Assembly: GCA_019843655.1 (NCBI GenBank)
Contig: JACDQD010000002.1
Span: forward strand, 17,445,154-17,509,153
Length of the DNA: 64,000 bases
Reading direction: 5' to 3'
Source: Lethocerus indicus
Lineage: Eukaryota; Arthropoda; Insecta; Hemiptera; Belostomatidae
Shown here: piece by piece, positions 13,014 through 23,429 of the stretch
How positions within the stretch are numbered: the stretch's first letter is position 1
Layout: each line of letters begins with the position of its first letter
The notes under the pieces: model-generated
The model's database searches: none
Seen by the model: only the letters and a program-made list of their open reading frames with translations
Told to the model about the DNA's origin: nothing
Made by a program: the position numbers and the translations under genes

Positions 13014-13462
13014 AAAAGACCAAACCAGCGAGAGGAGACAGAAATATACGAAATCTACCTTATATATTAAAATAAATGTGACATTAAAAAATCTGAATCT
13101 GGATTGTTAATTATGCGATACATATTTAACAATTAATATAGTTAACAGAAAATATAATTTAACAATATAAGAGGAAAATATACTCATTACTTCATTATTA
13201 GCATTTTGTGTGTGCTGTGTTAGTGCAATTCGGTGACGATATTGTACACTTGACAAGCGTAGTTACGAATTTAAACTACAATAATGTTGTGAACAATTTC
13301 CGTATTTCTAGTGACAAAAATGGATCTGATTGTGTTCGCACTACACTTTGTAATAGGGGCATCAGAATATATACAATTCGCCGACAGGTTGGGAGAGGAA
13401 AACTTTTGTTTGTTAACTGTTGAACTCCTAACGCTTATGGAGAGAGCACATATTTGAACGCG

Positions 13463-13463
13463 G

Positions 13464-13494
<31 letters not shown>

Positions 13495-13498
13495 GAGA
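13463..13498. repeat. (GA)n microsatellite
   Basis: About 36 bp of GA dinucleotides with one GGGA interruption. GA tracts of this kind can bind GAGA-type factors in insects, but nothing here shows that use. Confidence 0.9.
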
Positions 13499-13730
13499 CG
13501 AGACATAATCTGTTGCTCTTTCCTATCCCAGTTGCCGACATTCGAATCTGAACTTCCTGGCAAGAAATAATATTGATATAATTGAATAATATGATATAAT
13601 TATAAGATATTTTTCATGTTGATGTTGGTATACAGTCTTTGGGCCCCTCTCAATAAAACTTTGACTGTTTTTTTCGACGTTTGAAATATGCTATGTAAAT
13701 TTATACGATTATCCTTGTAATCTTCTGAAC

Positions 13731-13870
13731 TCACTCACTGATTTCGGTCTCGGCTCTAGCGCTAGAACTGTTTCAGTTCGACTGTACCAGCGAGATTTTT
13801 CACATATTTGAGTTACTAAATTATCGAACACAATAGATGCTGGCGAGAACCAAACCAGTGAGTGGAGGAT
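13731..13870. repeat. Imperfect inverted repeat, possible diverged relative of the foldback arms
   Basis: The left part (CTCACTCACTGATTTCGGTC, from 13730) and the right part (ACCAAACCAGTGAGTGGAGG, to about 13867) are imperfect inverse complements. Both resemble the foldback arm segment that reads CCTCTCGCTGGTTTGGTCTT on one strand. The interior holds TCTAGCGCTAGA, a perfect 12 bp palindrome, and GAACTG/CAGTTC. The hammerhead boxes are not intact. Relationship to the foldback family is suggested by the shared arm motif only. Confidence 0.35.
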
Positions 13871-15601
13871 GACTATATGCCAGACATACTTGGATCGTTT
13901 AACAATTTTCCGAAATAAATTAATATTATGGCAAAAATAAGGCATTAATGGGCCATCATAGTTTCACTAACTCTTGGGCTAACTAAAACTTAAACCTCTC
14001 TGCGAATTATTAATTATGCAAAGTAATTTCTCCTCCGTTCTGGACGTTAATATAAAGCAAAATTAGGTTCGGACTAGGCAACTGGGATCTGCCGGAACTA
14101 GGGGCCAGAATGTGCCCAATCATTTAGAAAGGGTGTACTCCTCGGGCAGGATACAGATGATGTTGACTGGGCGAAGAACAATGACGTCGGCGAAGTAAAT
14201 AGTAGTTTACCTCCGGCGCCCCCACCCACCAACAGTAGTTCCATCTTATAGCCGGGGGCAGGGCGGACTGACAAATTGTGAGAGGCCGAGTGAGACGGAG
14301 ACACTCGGGGCGGATTAGCCGGCCACGCGGCGGCCACCGCCCGGCCATCTCGAATAATGGCCGCTGATCAGTCAACAGGTCCCCGCAATAAACCCCATCG
14401 CACCGCCCCCCACGCTCAAAACCTTCCAGCCATCAATTGTCCCACTACTCCGACTTCAGATTTGTCTAAAAGTCGATCCTGATATTTCCATCCGAACAAT
14501 GCGATTTCGCATACTTTCCCGACCGAATGGATGTGTTTAAACATAATAAAACAACTTCTACAAGCATACATCGTATCGAGAAATTTTCTCATTTCTATTT
14601 CTTCCCGACACAATTTGATTTTCATATATTCTCTTATTTTAGGAATATCAATCTTGGACACAACCGGTATTAGAAAACAATTAACGGTACCAAAATAATC
14701 GACAAAATATTTAATATCGATCAGCTAATAGTGGATTGATTAATGATCTGGAGCACAAATGAATTACGTACTGGGTTGGAGTACCGAGCGACGACAAGAG
14801 GTAAATGAACCCATTATCGGAAATGGAAACAAGGACTTCCCCTTTTGGGCTGACTCGAACGTGTTTGCGCTTTCTCTTCATCCCCGGGAGGCGTTCGTAC
14901 CGTTTCGTTCATACGATGAGGCGTTTACAAGATCGTTGCGAGACGTCTCTCCTTCTCTCATTCCGGGAGCAAGCTGCCAGTTGCCAATTAGGCAACACGC
15001 CCAGAAACAACAACGCATCCTCACGCCTACACAGACCTCCGGGATATTGATCAGTCAGGGATTAATATCGAGTCTTTAGTCAATGCTTCCAAAACATAAA
15101 CTCGCCGGTTTCTTTGTTAGCGCTTTAAGTGCATTAAAACATATATTTTTCACGTGTTGTAAAAGTATTGCAATAAATTAGTTTAATTTATCCGACCGTA
15201 AGGACTCTAGAAAAAATTAATATTTCCCACTATAATTTCGTTAAAATATAGACATATAGTTTTCGTCTAATCATTCCAACTGCATTTTGAAGAAAAAGTA
15301 ATTGCGTTTTACCAATATGAACCAATCGAACCGTATCAGATCGAATATCTTCGGGGAAAGAGAAGTTCAATTCAAAATGATGATGGGCTTAAATTGCGTC
15401 TTAATTCAAAGCAGGAACAATTAGAGCCGGCTCAACTATATGGAGGAGTTAGGCTTGTGCCAGTCTGTGTCTCACTAATGTTGCCGCTACCGGAGGGGGA
15501 GTCAGTGACGGGAGCGGTATCCGTTTGATGTGTTTGTATTATCGGAATTCAAGGAACCTGGCGTAGAAATGCCGATGTGTTCCTCAACTAATTTAACACC
15601 C

Positions 15602-15825
15602 CGGTTTCTCAATCCCTCTCCCGCCTCTCTCTCACTCACTCGGTCTCTCCCCCTCACTCACTCTCTCTCTCTCTCTCTCATTCCTCTGTAATTAAGGCTG
15701 GAATGTCTGGGGTCTCAATTATACAGGTTGTATGCGCTGATTATACCGTCGGTTTGTCTGTTTGATTAGTCCGGGGAGAGAGAGAAAGAGGGAGAGAGAG
15801 AGAGAGTGAGAGAGAGGGGGAGAGA
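15602..15825. repeat. Paired pyrimidine tract and purine tract
   Basis: A CT-rich tract, with (CT)n at 15661-15679, is followed about 95 bp later by a GA-rich tract (15774-15825) on the same strand. The two are complementary over 20 bp or more, so this stretch could fold into a hairpin. Each tract alone could also form a triplex. Confidence 0.8.
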
Positions 15826-18800
15826 ACCCCCACGGTGAGCCTTTAAGACGGTGGGCGAGCGGGTCCTGGAGTGGAGTTAGTGGCTTCCAGTAGGAGGTCT
15901 CATCCTCATTATGCCTTCCGGACTCCTCCCCACCCGGCACTTGTTTCTCCGAACAATCCCTCCCCCCATCAATCTATTCCCTTCACCTAATTGCTTAATC
16001 ACACAAAAAACTAGTAAATACCTAATAATGAATCAATTTCAATTTTACGGAGTAAAGTACGGTATAACATCCGCCATCTTAACAGACGTACTAAACATTT
16101 GATAATACTCTACTATCTGAAATTATTGCTACTTCTGTTAGTATTTCTCATTGTGATCTTAAAGGAAGAAAGAAAAACGGCCGTTGTCCCGATTCTCAGA
16201 TAATTTTTAATGGTTCATTAATCCGCGTTTATATGGAGAGCCGGAAAATATTCTCGAGGATATCTATATTTCCTCAAAATTGTATAGTGTGTTTGTGTGC
16301 GCGCGAGCCACTTCTATTCTATCTACCAAACAGGCGGAAGGCCACTGGCGCTCGACCGTGCCAATAAAATCGAAATAACCGTAACGAATTTCCGTTTAAT
16401 ACTATCGATGGCCCAAATTTGCCGTCGAAATCTGGGCCGGGCGGTCGACGGGAGCAATACGGTGCGATAAGGTCGGAGGATTTTATCGTGGGTGGCCGGG
16501 GGGTAGAGCGGGTTCAAATTGAGCTGGCATGTAAACAGACGAAATGAGGACGGGGCCGGAGCCCAATATAGAGGGCCCTGCTAGCAAACCCCATACCGAC
16601 CGCCGCCCTCGGCCCTCCTTCCGACGTTATGTCCCACCTAACTGCCGACCCTGCCATGATTAAAAGCCTCTGCACGCGGAGTTTTCCGCTGGAAACGAAA
16701 CCGACCTTTCCATTCCTATTATAATAGGCCTACGATTAAAACACGTATTAGATTCCGACAACAGTATTATCCGCCTAATAGTCCCTAAATTTCATTATCA
16801 TAAGGGTGGACAGCCTCGTTATAATTTAAATATATACTTAGTGAAAATAGCTGTCTACAAATGTGGTGGTGGCTTTTGCAGGATACTCCTGCAGCGTGAC
16901 ACATGTTAGCAATTATTATAATACACTTGTATCCTGGAGTTCATAGATGGATGTAATAATGGTAGAACGGAGTTTGAATTACAAGTCATGCAAGTATGTC
17001 TCCGGCATTATAGAATTCATTCAAGTTCAGGTTGGAAATGTTCGAAGTGTTGTCGGACGTTATTGTTCGAGTAGGCGGCCTGAGGTATGACTACGCAACC
17101 GGAACTCATATTTAACGCAATATCGCCGACGAGAATTCCGGCTTTAAAATTAATTTCGGGGGTAATTTGATGCCGTTCTCCGTTTTAACCAAACCGGCTC
17201 CGGATCAACCGCAATTTAATATTTCCTCCATAATAAGCGGAATACATCCGACTGAATGCCAATATATTGATGAATTATATTGCAAATTGAACCAGCGTAC
17301 AAGAACGTTACAAATGTTAAGAATGAAATAACCAGAGTAAATCAAAATTATAATTAAACTGTTTCATACCGCATATTTCAACCGAATATGTTACAATTGA
17401 ATAAAACCTATTTCTCTTTAAAATTTGTTGCAATGTGTATATTGATAATTGGATTAAAAATACAAATATATTTTTGTTATCATGTGTTTGGCCAACATAC
17501 AGAAACTGTGGACTTCCACCTATTCGGTTTGTACTTATTTTCATTCGGTAACATTCATTTATCCCTTCAAATTCCTAACTCGACCGGTGTTATAACATAC
17601 GGACCATGTAATAATTTAAATTACTAAAATTTAATTTCTACGGCTATGTAAATTTACTCATAACTGTCTAAATATGGATGTTCCGGAATGTACCCAGTTC
17701 TCCCTTCTCGCTGAGGAATTTTCACTAATTAAACCTTTCGAATTTTTGCCGACATCCCGGTAAATTAAGATGCCAGTTTAATTAAGATTTCAATGAAAAA
17801 TGTTTATTAACTTTTCTGCATTTTATCGCCCCCTGTATCTCAATATTATCTCGAGTGAAGAGCCAAAGTATATTTGTTTTTTTTTGTTTAGGCCCTGTTA
17901 AAAGAATTCAAAGTTAAATTTATCTCCCCGATTCGTATAACCTATTTTTTAAACATTTCCCAAAACGTATAAGGAATCACTATGTTCTAAATTGACCAAA
18001 ATACTTTAAATATAATTTCTTAATATATCCGTGTTGACTAATTGAAATTAGAAAAAGTTTTCTTTTCAATCAAGTAGTTTACAAGCTTCTAGTAGAGTAG
18101 AAATAATAGAAGAATTTTTGCCCTAACGGCTACCTGATTTTATTCACCAATTTAGTTTAAAATAACAATTTGAGCTTTTCGGCCGTAAAAAATACATGCC
18201 ATTCGGTAAATAACTGTCATCACCCAGATTGTGTAAGCGGAGGCAATTCAGAATGCCGATTCCCAAATGACTAGAGTTAAATTGGATTGCGGACGGCGGC
18301 AGTACGTACTGGAACTAATTTCCGTTATGCAAACAGCAAATAAGGAAAATTCAGTGGCCATTATAATAGCAACATAAACCCAAATCACAAAAACGTTGAA
18401 AACAATGTACTTTTAAACTGAACCGGGTTAGTTTTTTTTTGCTGGGGTCAAATTTCCCGTAAAGGGGATGTTTGCGTGCAACTGTTCTGTTTGTATAACG
18501 TGAACTGGGGCCGCTGAGGGGACTCGATTGAAAGTGAGAGCGGAAGACAGGTCCGAATTAGTGGAAAACGGAAGCTTACAGCATCAAACTGGGGGGGGGG
18601 GTAAAATCATGAGGGCCTATACCGACCGGTTGCAGTGATGCTACCGTCCTTTTCAATTTCTCTTCCTCCCCTACCCGATCCTCCTTCCAGCCAATACAGT
18701 TAGGGTCCAACGTGCTCCGCAGGGAGCACATCATTGTTCAGCCCCGAAAGGAAATCCATCAGATCCGGCTCTACGAGCCCTGACAGATAAATTGGTGAGT

Positions 18801-19221
18801 TTAGTCGGGGGCTGAGCCTGGCCGTCCACCCGTCGGTCCTACCGCGGTTTACTTCCGCTCGGATTCGTTAAATCGTCCCGTAATACGGGTCATACACATC
18901 CCACTCCTATCCCGGCGGTAAATGCAAATACACCGGGCCAACAAACGCCAACAAATAATAATAGTTCATATCGAAACGACATACACAAATATGTAGATAT
19001 ATAATCTCTAATCATAATTATGAAATGCGTTTATTCCTAACTTGTTATTTTATCGCACACTTTGGATTAACTTGTAGTGTAGGAGAGGTGTTATAAAGTC
19101 CTTTAACACGTTAAAAGCGTCCGACATCGATCAATAACGGAATGCCGGAATGATCGCATTCGGAATGCTAAATGCCCAAAAATGAAGATCAAGCGAGTAA
19201 CAATCCTCACAAAGGATTTAG

Positions 19222-19251
19222 TATACAATAAAGGAAAGCGCTTATTGTATA
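19222..19251. repeat. Perfect inverted repeat, 10 bp arms
   Basis: TATACAATAA at 19222-19231 is exactly mirrored by TTATTGTATA at 19242-19251 with a 10 bp spacer. The spacer near one helical turn fits a dimeric protein site, but no function can be assigned. Confidence 0.8.
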
Positions 19252-19794
19252 TCACCGAATGTCTTTAAATTACCCTATATGGAAATCTAATGAGCTGTCT
19301 AGATGACAGTTCTCTGTTTTCGAAGGGAAAACAAATCGCAATACAAAGTCCCAAATGTCGCCAGTTTCTATAAACGTCCGCGATTACATTTGGGCGTGTG
19401 GCTCAATGAATTGGGGGTAGCCAATGAATTGTCTCCCGAACTTTTCTCTGATCTCGAGTCATTTCGTGGACGTACAGGGCGGTAATTCGGGAGGTTTATT
19501 GGTGCCCCTTTATTCGGAACTTGGAGGGGCGTAGGTTGACCGTAGGACGGTTGGGAAGTAGAACAGTTAGTTTAAGCGAATCTTCGACAGTGGGAAATGC
19601 GGGTGAGTTTGGGGATGGGTGGTGGTGGTGCTGGGGGTTGGATTAACTGCTAATGGGACACCGGGGCACATCCAATTACGTTGAGTCGGATCCCGGCAAG
19701 TTTCCAGCCAGCGCCATAGGTCAATTTTATTCGGCCGCATCGCTCCGGGCGGTCAGGAAGAGCCCTTTATTGGTTTACCTCCTACTAGGTCTAA

Positions 19795-19866
19795 TAGAGG
19801 GAGAGCGAGAGAGATGAAGCGACGGAGGGAGGGAGCGAGGGAGGGTGGGAGGGAGGGAGGGAGAGA
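19795..19866 (+). repeat. Purine-rich GGGA/GA tract
   Basis: About 70 bp of nearly pure purine with GGGA tetramers and GA dimers. Confidence 0.85.
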
Positions 19867-22344
19867 CTAAATTATTTTCAACGGGCGCAGACGGGCCTAA
19901 ACTGATTGTTAGCGACAAACCCCACCACCACGTCAGGTCACCGGACCTTCCCTCCCTATCTTAACTATATCAATAATACTGTAATCTAATTGTACCGACA
20001 GGGTCACTCAGGAGAGGTATTACCATTGAACGACGGCTTCATTTAAATACTGTCAGCTTTATAATGGTGAAATAGAATTAGGACTACAAATATAATATCG
20101 TTTCCAATTTAATTATTTTTGCCTGTACCGAGGTATCGGTTTAGTCAGGATGCTACAAGCCCGTCCAAATATCAACAGTGACACAATACCACTTCAGCCT
20201 TCAATACTAGTTATGTCGTATTATTCGAAATTATGGACTTCATGTTGGCTTTTCTTTTGAGATTTTTAAAATTATGTAAACAATAAAATATCGTATTCAC
20301 GAAGAATAAAATAAAGTTCTGGATAAAATTCTTCACATTACTAATAACACACAGGCCGACCGTGGTGTACTAGACTGAACTTCTGACCTCTCATTTCATA
20401 CAAAATGCAGCTTTCAATTATATGACATGTTATTTAACGGTAGGAATTTACTATAAAATTTATGATCTTAAATACCTCATTGCCCAATTCATACCGTCCT
20501 AAATATTCCCTTCGAGCATGTTGGCGCAAGTTTGCTTTGATGACCCCTTTCTTTCTAACCTTCCTCGATAATTCAATTTCACAACTCTCCTATGATAAAA
20601 ATAAATTTAAAAGAAGTTTCCCACTGGGTTTTTACTCTTCTGCGTGTAGCTGATTTGTAAACGAGGCGGTTGCTTATTAAAATGTATATGTACAAATAAA
20701 AAATACCGGGTATAAAAGCGCCCAAAAACGAGAAACATCGAGCGTGGAGTGTAAAATGTATATAGTCGGTCGATTAATAGCCACAAATTAGGACCGATGT
20801 CCATTAGGACAAATATGGGATCGTGATAAAAATGAAGGATTGGGATCGCGTAGTGCCGGGGAAGCGTACGGACTTTCGATCGGGTCGCGTCGGTGGCCAA
20901 TTTAACTGTCGTTAATCATCGGTCGGGCGGCCACCGATAATTCAATCGGAACGAATAAGATATACAGCGTGCGCCATTATCATACCGGTGAGGGCGTGGT
21001 AGTACAACGGTACCTGTTGCGCGGACCACATCCACAGCCACTGCCATCAACCTACTTGTTGTAGCACAATGTAATTTTAACAACTACTATTTATTCGGTG
21101 GCCCGCCGATTTAAAATAGTATTGTCCGACTGCAATACACCTTCCCATTAAAAATGTTGAGGTATCGTACGACGCATATTTTTAGCCACAAAAATCACCC
21201 ACTATGAAAATAAAAAGTTTTTTATAATTTTTAAAATTTTCTGGACAAGAAACTAGAGGACAAGAAGTCCTTGTCAGTGTAAAACTTACATGTATTATAC
21301 GCTTTCCTAGGAGTGTAATTTATTGATCCATTTCCTACAAATAATACCTATGGGGAGAGTTGTTCATGTATGGAAAATGATGCAATATTATATATTGTTG
21401 GATTCTTAAGTATAAAAATAAAGTTTAAAGTTATTAGGGTAATCTCCTCAGACACGATAGACCTACGGACACGTTACAGCTACATGGTACATACATTATT
21501 AGTTTTTACCCTTTTGCTTTTATTAAAAAGGCAAATAATTTGTTTAATGTGCTCAGAGAAAACTTGTATAAAGGACATTTTCCAACAGTGACCCTTTGCA
21601 TCAAGTTCAAAATTTATCGGAACTTAATGTCTGTGGAATACCCGAAATATACCCTACACAGTGGCCCTGTTCAATCACTTTAATGGTTCGGGAAGCGGCT
21701 CTTCCTATTTTCATGAAAATAATTTTTTACGACACATAAAATATTGGACATATCGTCACCTCTGCAGCGATGTAACATAGAGTCTCGCGTACCACCCATT
21801 AGGATTATTTGATCTCATTCCAATACGCTTCAGATTATAAGAAATTAGTATCAAAGGGCAGCATTCCCTCTATCGGATTCCCGATTTTATTACAAAATGG
21901 AAGCAGAATGTGATTGACCGGACCGACAATCAAAATGTGTTTCTGTATGCTACTGTAAAGCAATCCTACAAATTAATTCTGCAAACCATTAGATCTGTGT
22001 CCTATTTTGATTTGATAAACTTGATTAATATTTAAAAAATAATTACAGAACACAACATAAAATTTGGTTTTCATAATTTCACATTGCTCAGTTGTTTCAT
22101 TTTAAAAGTAGTATTATCCTTTGAAAACCCACTCAATTAAAATGTGTAAATTTAATACATTTATGGCATTGATCTATTTTAGAAAATTAAGTAAAGCTTA
22201 TTTTTATCTGACCATTTCATTTGATTGGTTCATTACCAGTAAAATAATAAAAAATTCAACGAAAAACGTTTGTATAATAATCTCCAGTATATCATAATAG
22301 TTTACTACGTCAGTGATGAACACAACCAAGGCCAACGTATAAAC

Positions 22345-22356
22345 AACATTCTTTAT
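22345..22356 (+). repeat. Left target-site duplication of foldback copy 2
   Basis: AACATTCTTTAT is repeated exactly at 22790-22801 and flanks foldback copy 2. On the minus strand the right-hand copy lies inside the decayed Helitron helicase frame (the Glu-Asn-Lys-Glu-Cys codons), so the foldback inserted into the Helitron. Confidence 0.85.
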
Positions 22357-22402
22357 CGTAGATTTTGTGTGTTTCTGTCTCCTCTCGCTGGTTTGGTCTT
22401 TT

Positions 22403-22439
22403 GCTAGACCGGTTTCGGCTGCTCACCATCTTCAGTAGC
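22403..22439 (-). ncRNA. Hammerhead ribozyme motif (copy 2, left arm)
   Basis: On the minus strand the parts run as follows. Helix I 5' strand GCUA (22439-22436), CUGAAGA (22435-22429), helix II GGU/GCC with a G-U wobble, GAAA (22416-22413), minimal AC/GU helix III with a CG loop, GUC cleavage triplet (22409-22407), and helix I 3' strand UAGC (22406-22403). Helix I is four perfect pairs. A further GUC/GAC pairing is possible across an AAAA bulge. All catalytic-core positions expected for a hammerhead are present. Cleavage is predicted after the GUC cytosine and has not been shown. Confidence 0.68.
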
Positions 22440-22749
22440 GACGTTAGTCACTGTTGGCACTTTGGATATTTTTCGAGCATCGTCACTGCACTGTCACTGT
22501 CACTTGTACTGTAGTGGTTGTAGTACATTCAGTTCAATGCAAGTTATGGTACGGCGCACCTGATACTAGCCCGCAACAAAGGTCTGTCTTACATTTTAGT
22601 ATTAGCGCCTAACGTATAACGCCTTACTTTACAAGTGACAGTGACAGTTCAGTGAGGATGCCCGAAAAACATCCAAAGTGCCAAAAGAGGAAGGTTGAGC
22701 AGCTGAAACCGGTCTAGCAAAAGACCAAACCAGCGAGAGGAGACGAGCC

Positions 22750-22789
22750 GGTATTCCAACCCCTCGCAGACCACAAAACAGATACGTTA
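22750..22789 (-). repeat. 40 bp tail of foldback copy 2
   Basis: On the minus strand it begins TAACGTATC and ends GAGGGGTTGGAATACC, directly outside the arm. It is the same length as the copy 1 tail and 34 of 40 bases agree. A minus-strand open frame reads from the Helitron through this tail, but the tail itself is not helicase sequence because it recurs at copy 1. Confidence 0.8.
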
Positions 22790-23429
22790 AACATTCTTTA
22801 TTTTCACTCCTGGAGAGAAAGTAAAGGACAGCATTGAACAGGCAACCTATAAACACCAACGAGGGAAGTGTGATGACTCAAAATTAATTGGTCCTTGGGT
22901 TTTGCTAAATTGTTGCGAATTCCATGCTTACGGGAAATTGAAGTATTTTACAGTTCATTGACATGTCTGGCGGTATTAGCTGTTTTCCCGGTATAAACAA
23001 ATTTTCTCCTTTCACCCTTCCAGTCAATAATTTCGCATCGACAACATTTGTTAATTGCTTTTTAATGTACAGCCTTCTTCCATTAAACAGTTTCAGCTGT
23101 TCCCGACTCCGTAGCGGTACAATAATTTTGTAAACTAAGAATATGCTGTGACTCCCAGGGGAGTTCAGAGAATTGACTAGCTTCATCACAACCTTATTAG
23201 CGGTATATTGAGTTAAAAAAAAACGACCCGATATCGGCTCAAAGGGGAAAGTGCCTTCATCAATTTTGTAGAAGCTTGTCAGTGGGAGCTCGGGCGGTTG
23301 AATCCTGTCGAAGATGGAGGGGACAGTTATATTTGTACAAAATGAAATTTTGTCAAGCTGTCTCCAAATAGATGCAGATTTCAGGCAAACATTACTGGAA
23401 GGGCTTGACGGACGTGGCCACCTTTTCAA
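22790..23429 (-). pseudogene. Helitron helicase (Pif1-like, SF1) fragment, frameshifted
   Basis: The minus-strand frame 23429-22905 gives 174 residues with features of the Helitron Rep-Hel helicase C-terminal half. CLKSASIW (15-22) and CTNITV (31-36) resemble the CLKSSxLW and TxNMRV segments. IDEGTFP (56-62) resembles the IGNGxxP segment. NSLNSPG (86-92) and the NGRRL/LLTGRVKGENLFIPG/FPVSMEFATI block (116-174) match the NSLNPPG, NGTRL, LTGxxKGE.VFIPR and FPVRLAFAMTI hallmarks. About 50-60 residues normally found between residues ~74 and 85 appear to be missing. After residue 174 the frame breaks. A T-Q-G remnant of the NKAQGQ motif lies at 22892-22900 in another frame. A Val-Gly-Val-Tyr..Leu-Pro remnant and an LYFLSRSENKE motif VI remnant (about 22826-22793) follow in shifted frames. 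Foldback copy 2 then interrupts the gene. The family is rolling-circle transposons. It cannot be functional. Confidence 0.8.

Larger units (their letters stand above)
12635..13057 (+). mobile_element. Foldback element copy 1, probable non-autonomous Penelope-like retroelement
   Basis: This ~423 bp unit is a long imperfect hairpin. The left arm, starting at GTAGATTTCGTG (12677), is complementary to the right arm ending at 13057. Inner segments also pair, for example GTCACTGTCACT with AGTGACAGTGAC, and CTAATACTA with TAGTATTAG near the centre. A near-perfect 13 bp duplication flanks it. The left side carries an extra 40 bp tail (12637-12676) that the right side lacks. The right arm encodes a hammerhead-type ribozyme motif on the plus strand, while the left arm's version is mutated in the catalytic boxes. 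There is no protein-coding capacity. Hammerhead motifs, pseudo-LTRs and a 30-40 bp tail at either end are reported features of Penelope-like elements. The assignment is inferred from these, because no reverse transcriptase is present. Confidence 0.7.
13071..22344. other. Non-coding stretch, no gene recognised
   Basis: The first 13 bases' upstream neighbour (13058-13070) is the right duplication of foldback copy 1. The rest is AT-rich DNA with GC-rich blocks (about 14090-14420, 16420-16700, 18500-18900, 19380-19800) and purine or pyrimidine tracts. Open frames of 60-106 codons have no recognisable family. No RNA gene was seen. Repeats within it are annotated separately. Confidence 0.55.
22357..22789 (+). 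mobile_element. Foldback element copy 2, probable non-autonomous Penelope-like retroelement
   Basis: This ~433 bp hairpin element is flanked by a perfect 12 bp duplication. The left end starts CGTAGATTTTGTG and has no tail. The right arm ends with the 40 bp tail (22750-22789, minus-strand sense). The central segment (TACGGCGCACCTGATACTAG and following) runs in the same direction as in copy 1. The left arm holds an intact hammerhead motif on the minus strand; the right arm's CUGAAGA box is destroyed. An extra CGTATAACGCCTTACTTT segment lies right of the centre compared with copy 1. The element interrupts a Helitron pseudogene, so it is the younger insertion. Classification as Penelope-derived rests on the ribozyme, tail and duplication length. 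Confidence 0.72.

Noticed and set aside
22629..22802. Apparent extension of the Helitron frame (CLTYLFCGLRGVG)
   Set aside because: This part overlaps the 40 bp foldback tail, which recurs next to copy 1, so it is foldback sequence read through and not helicase.
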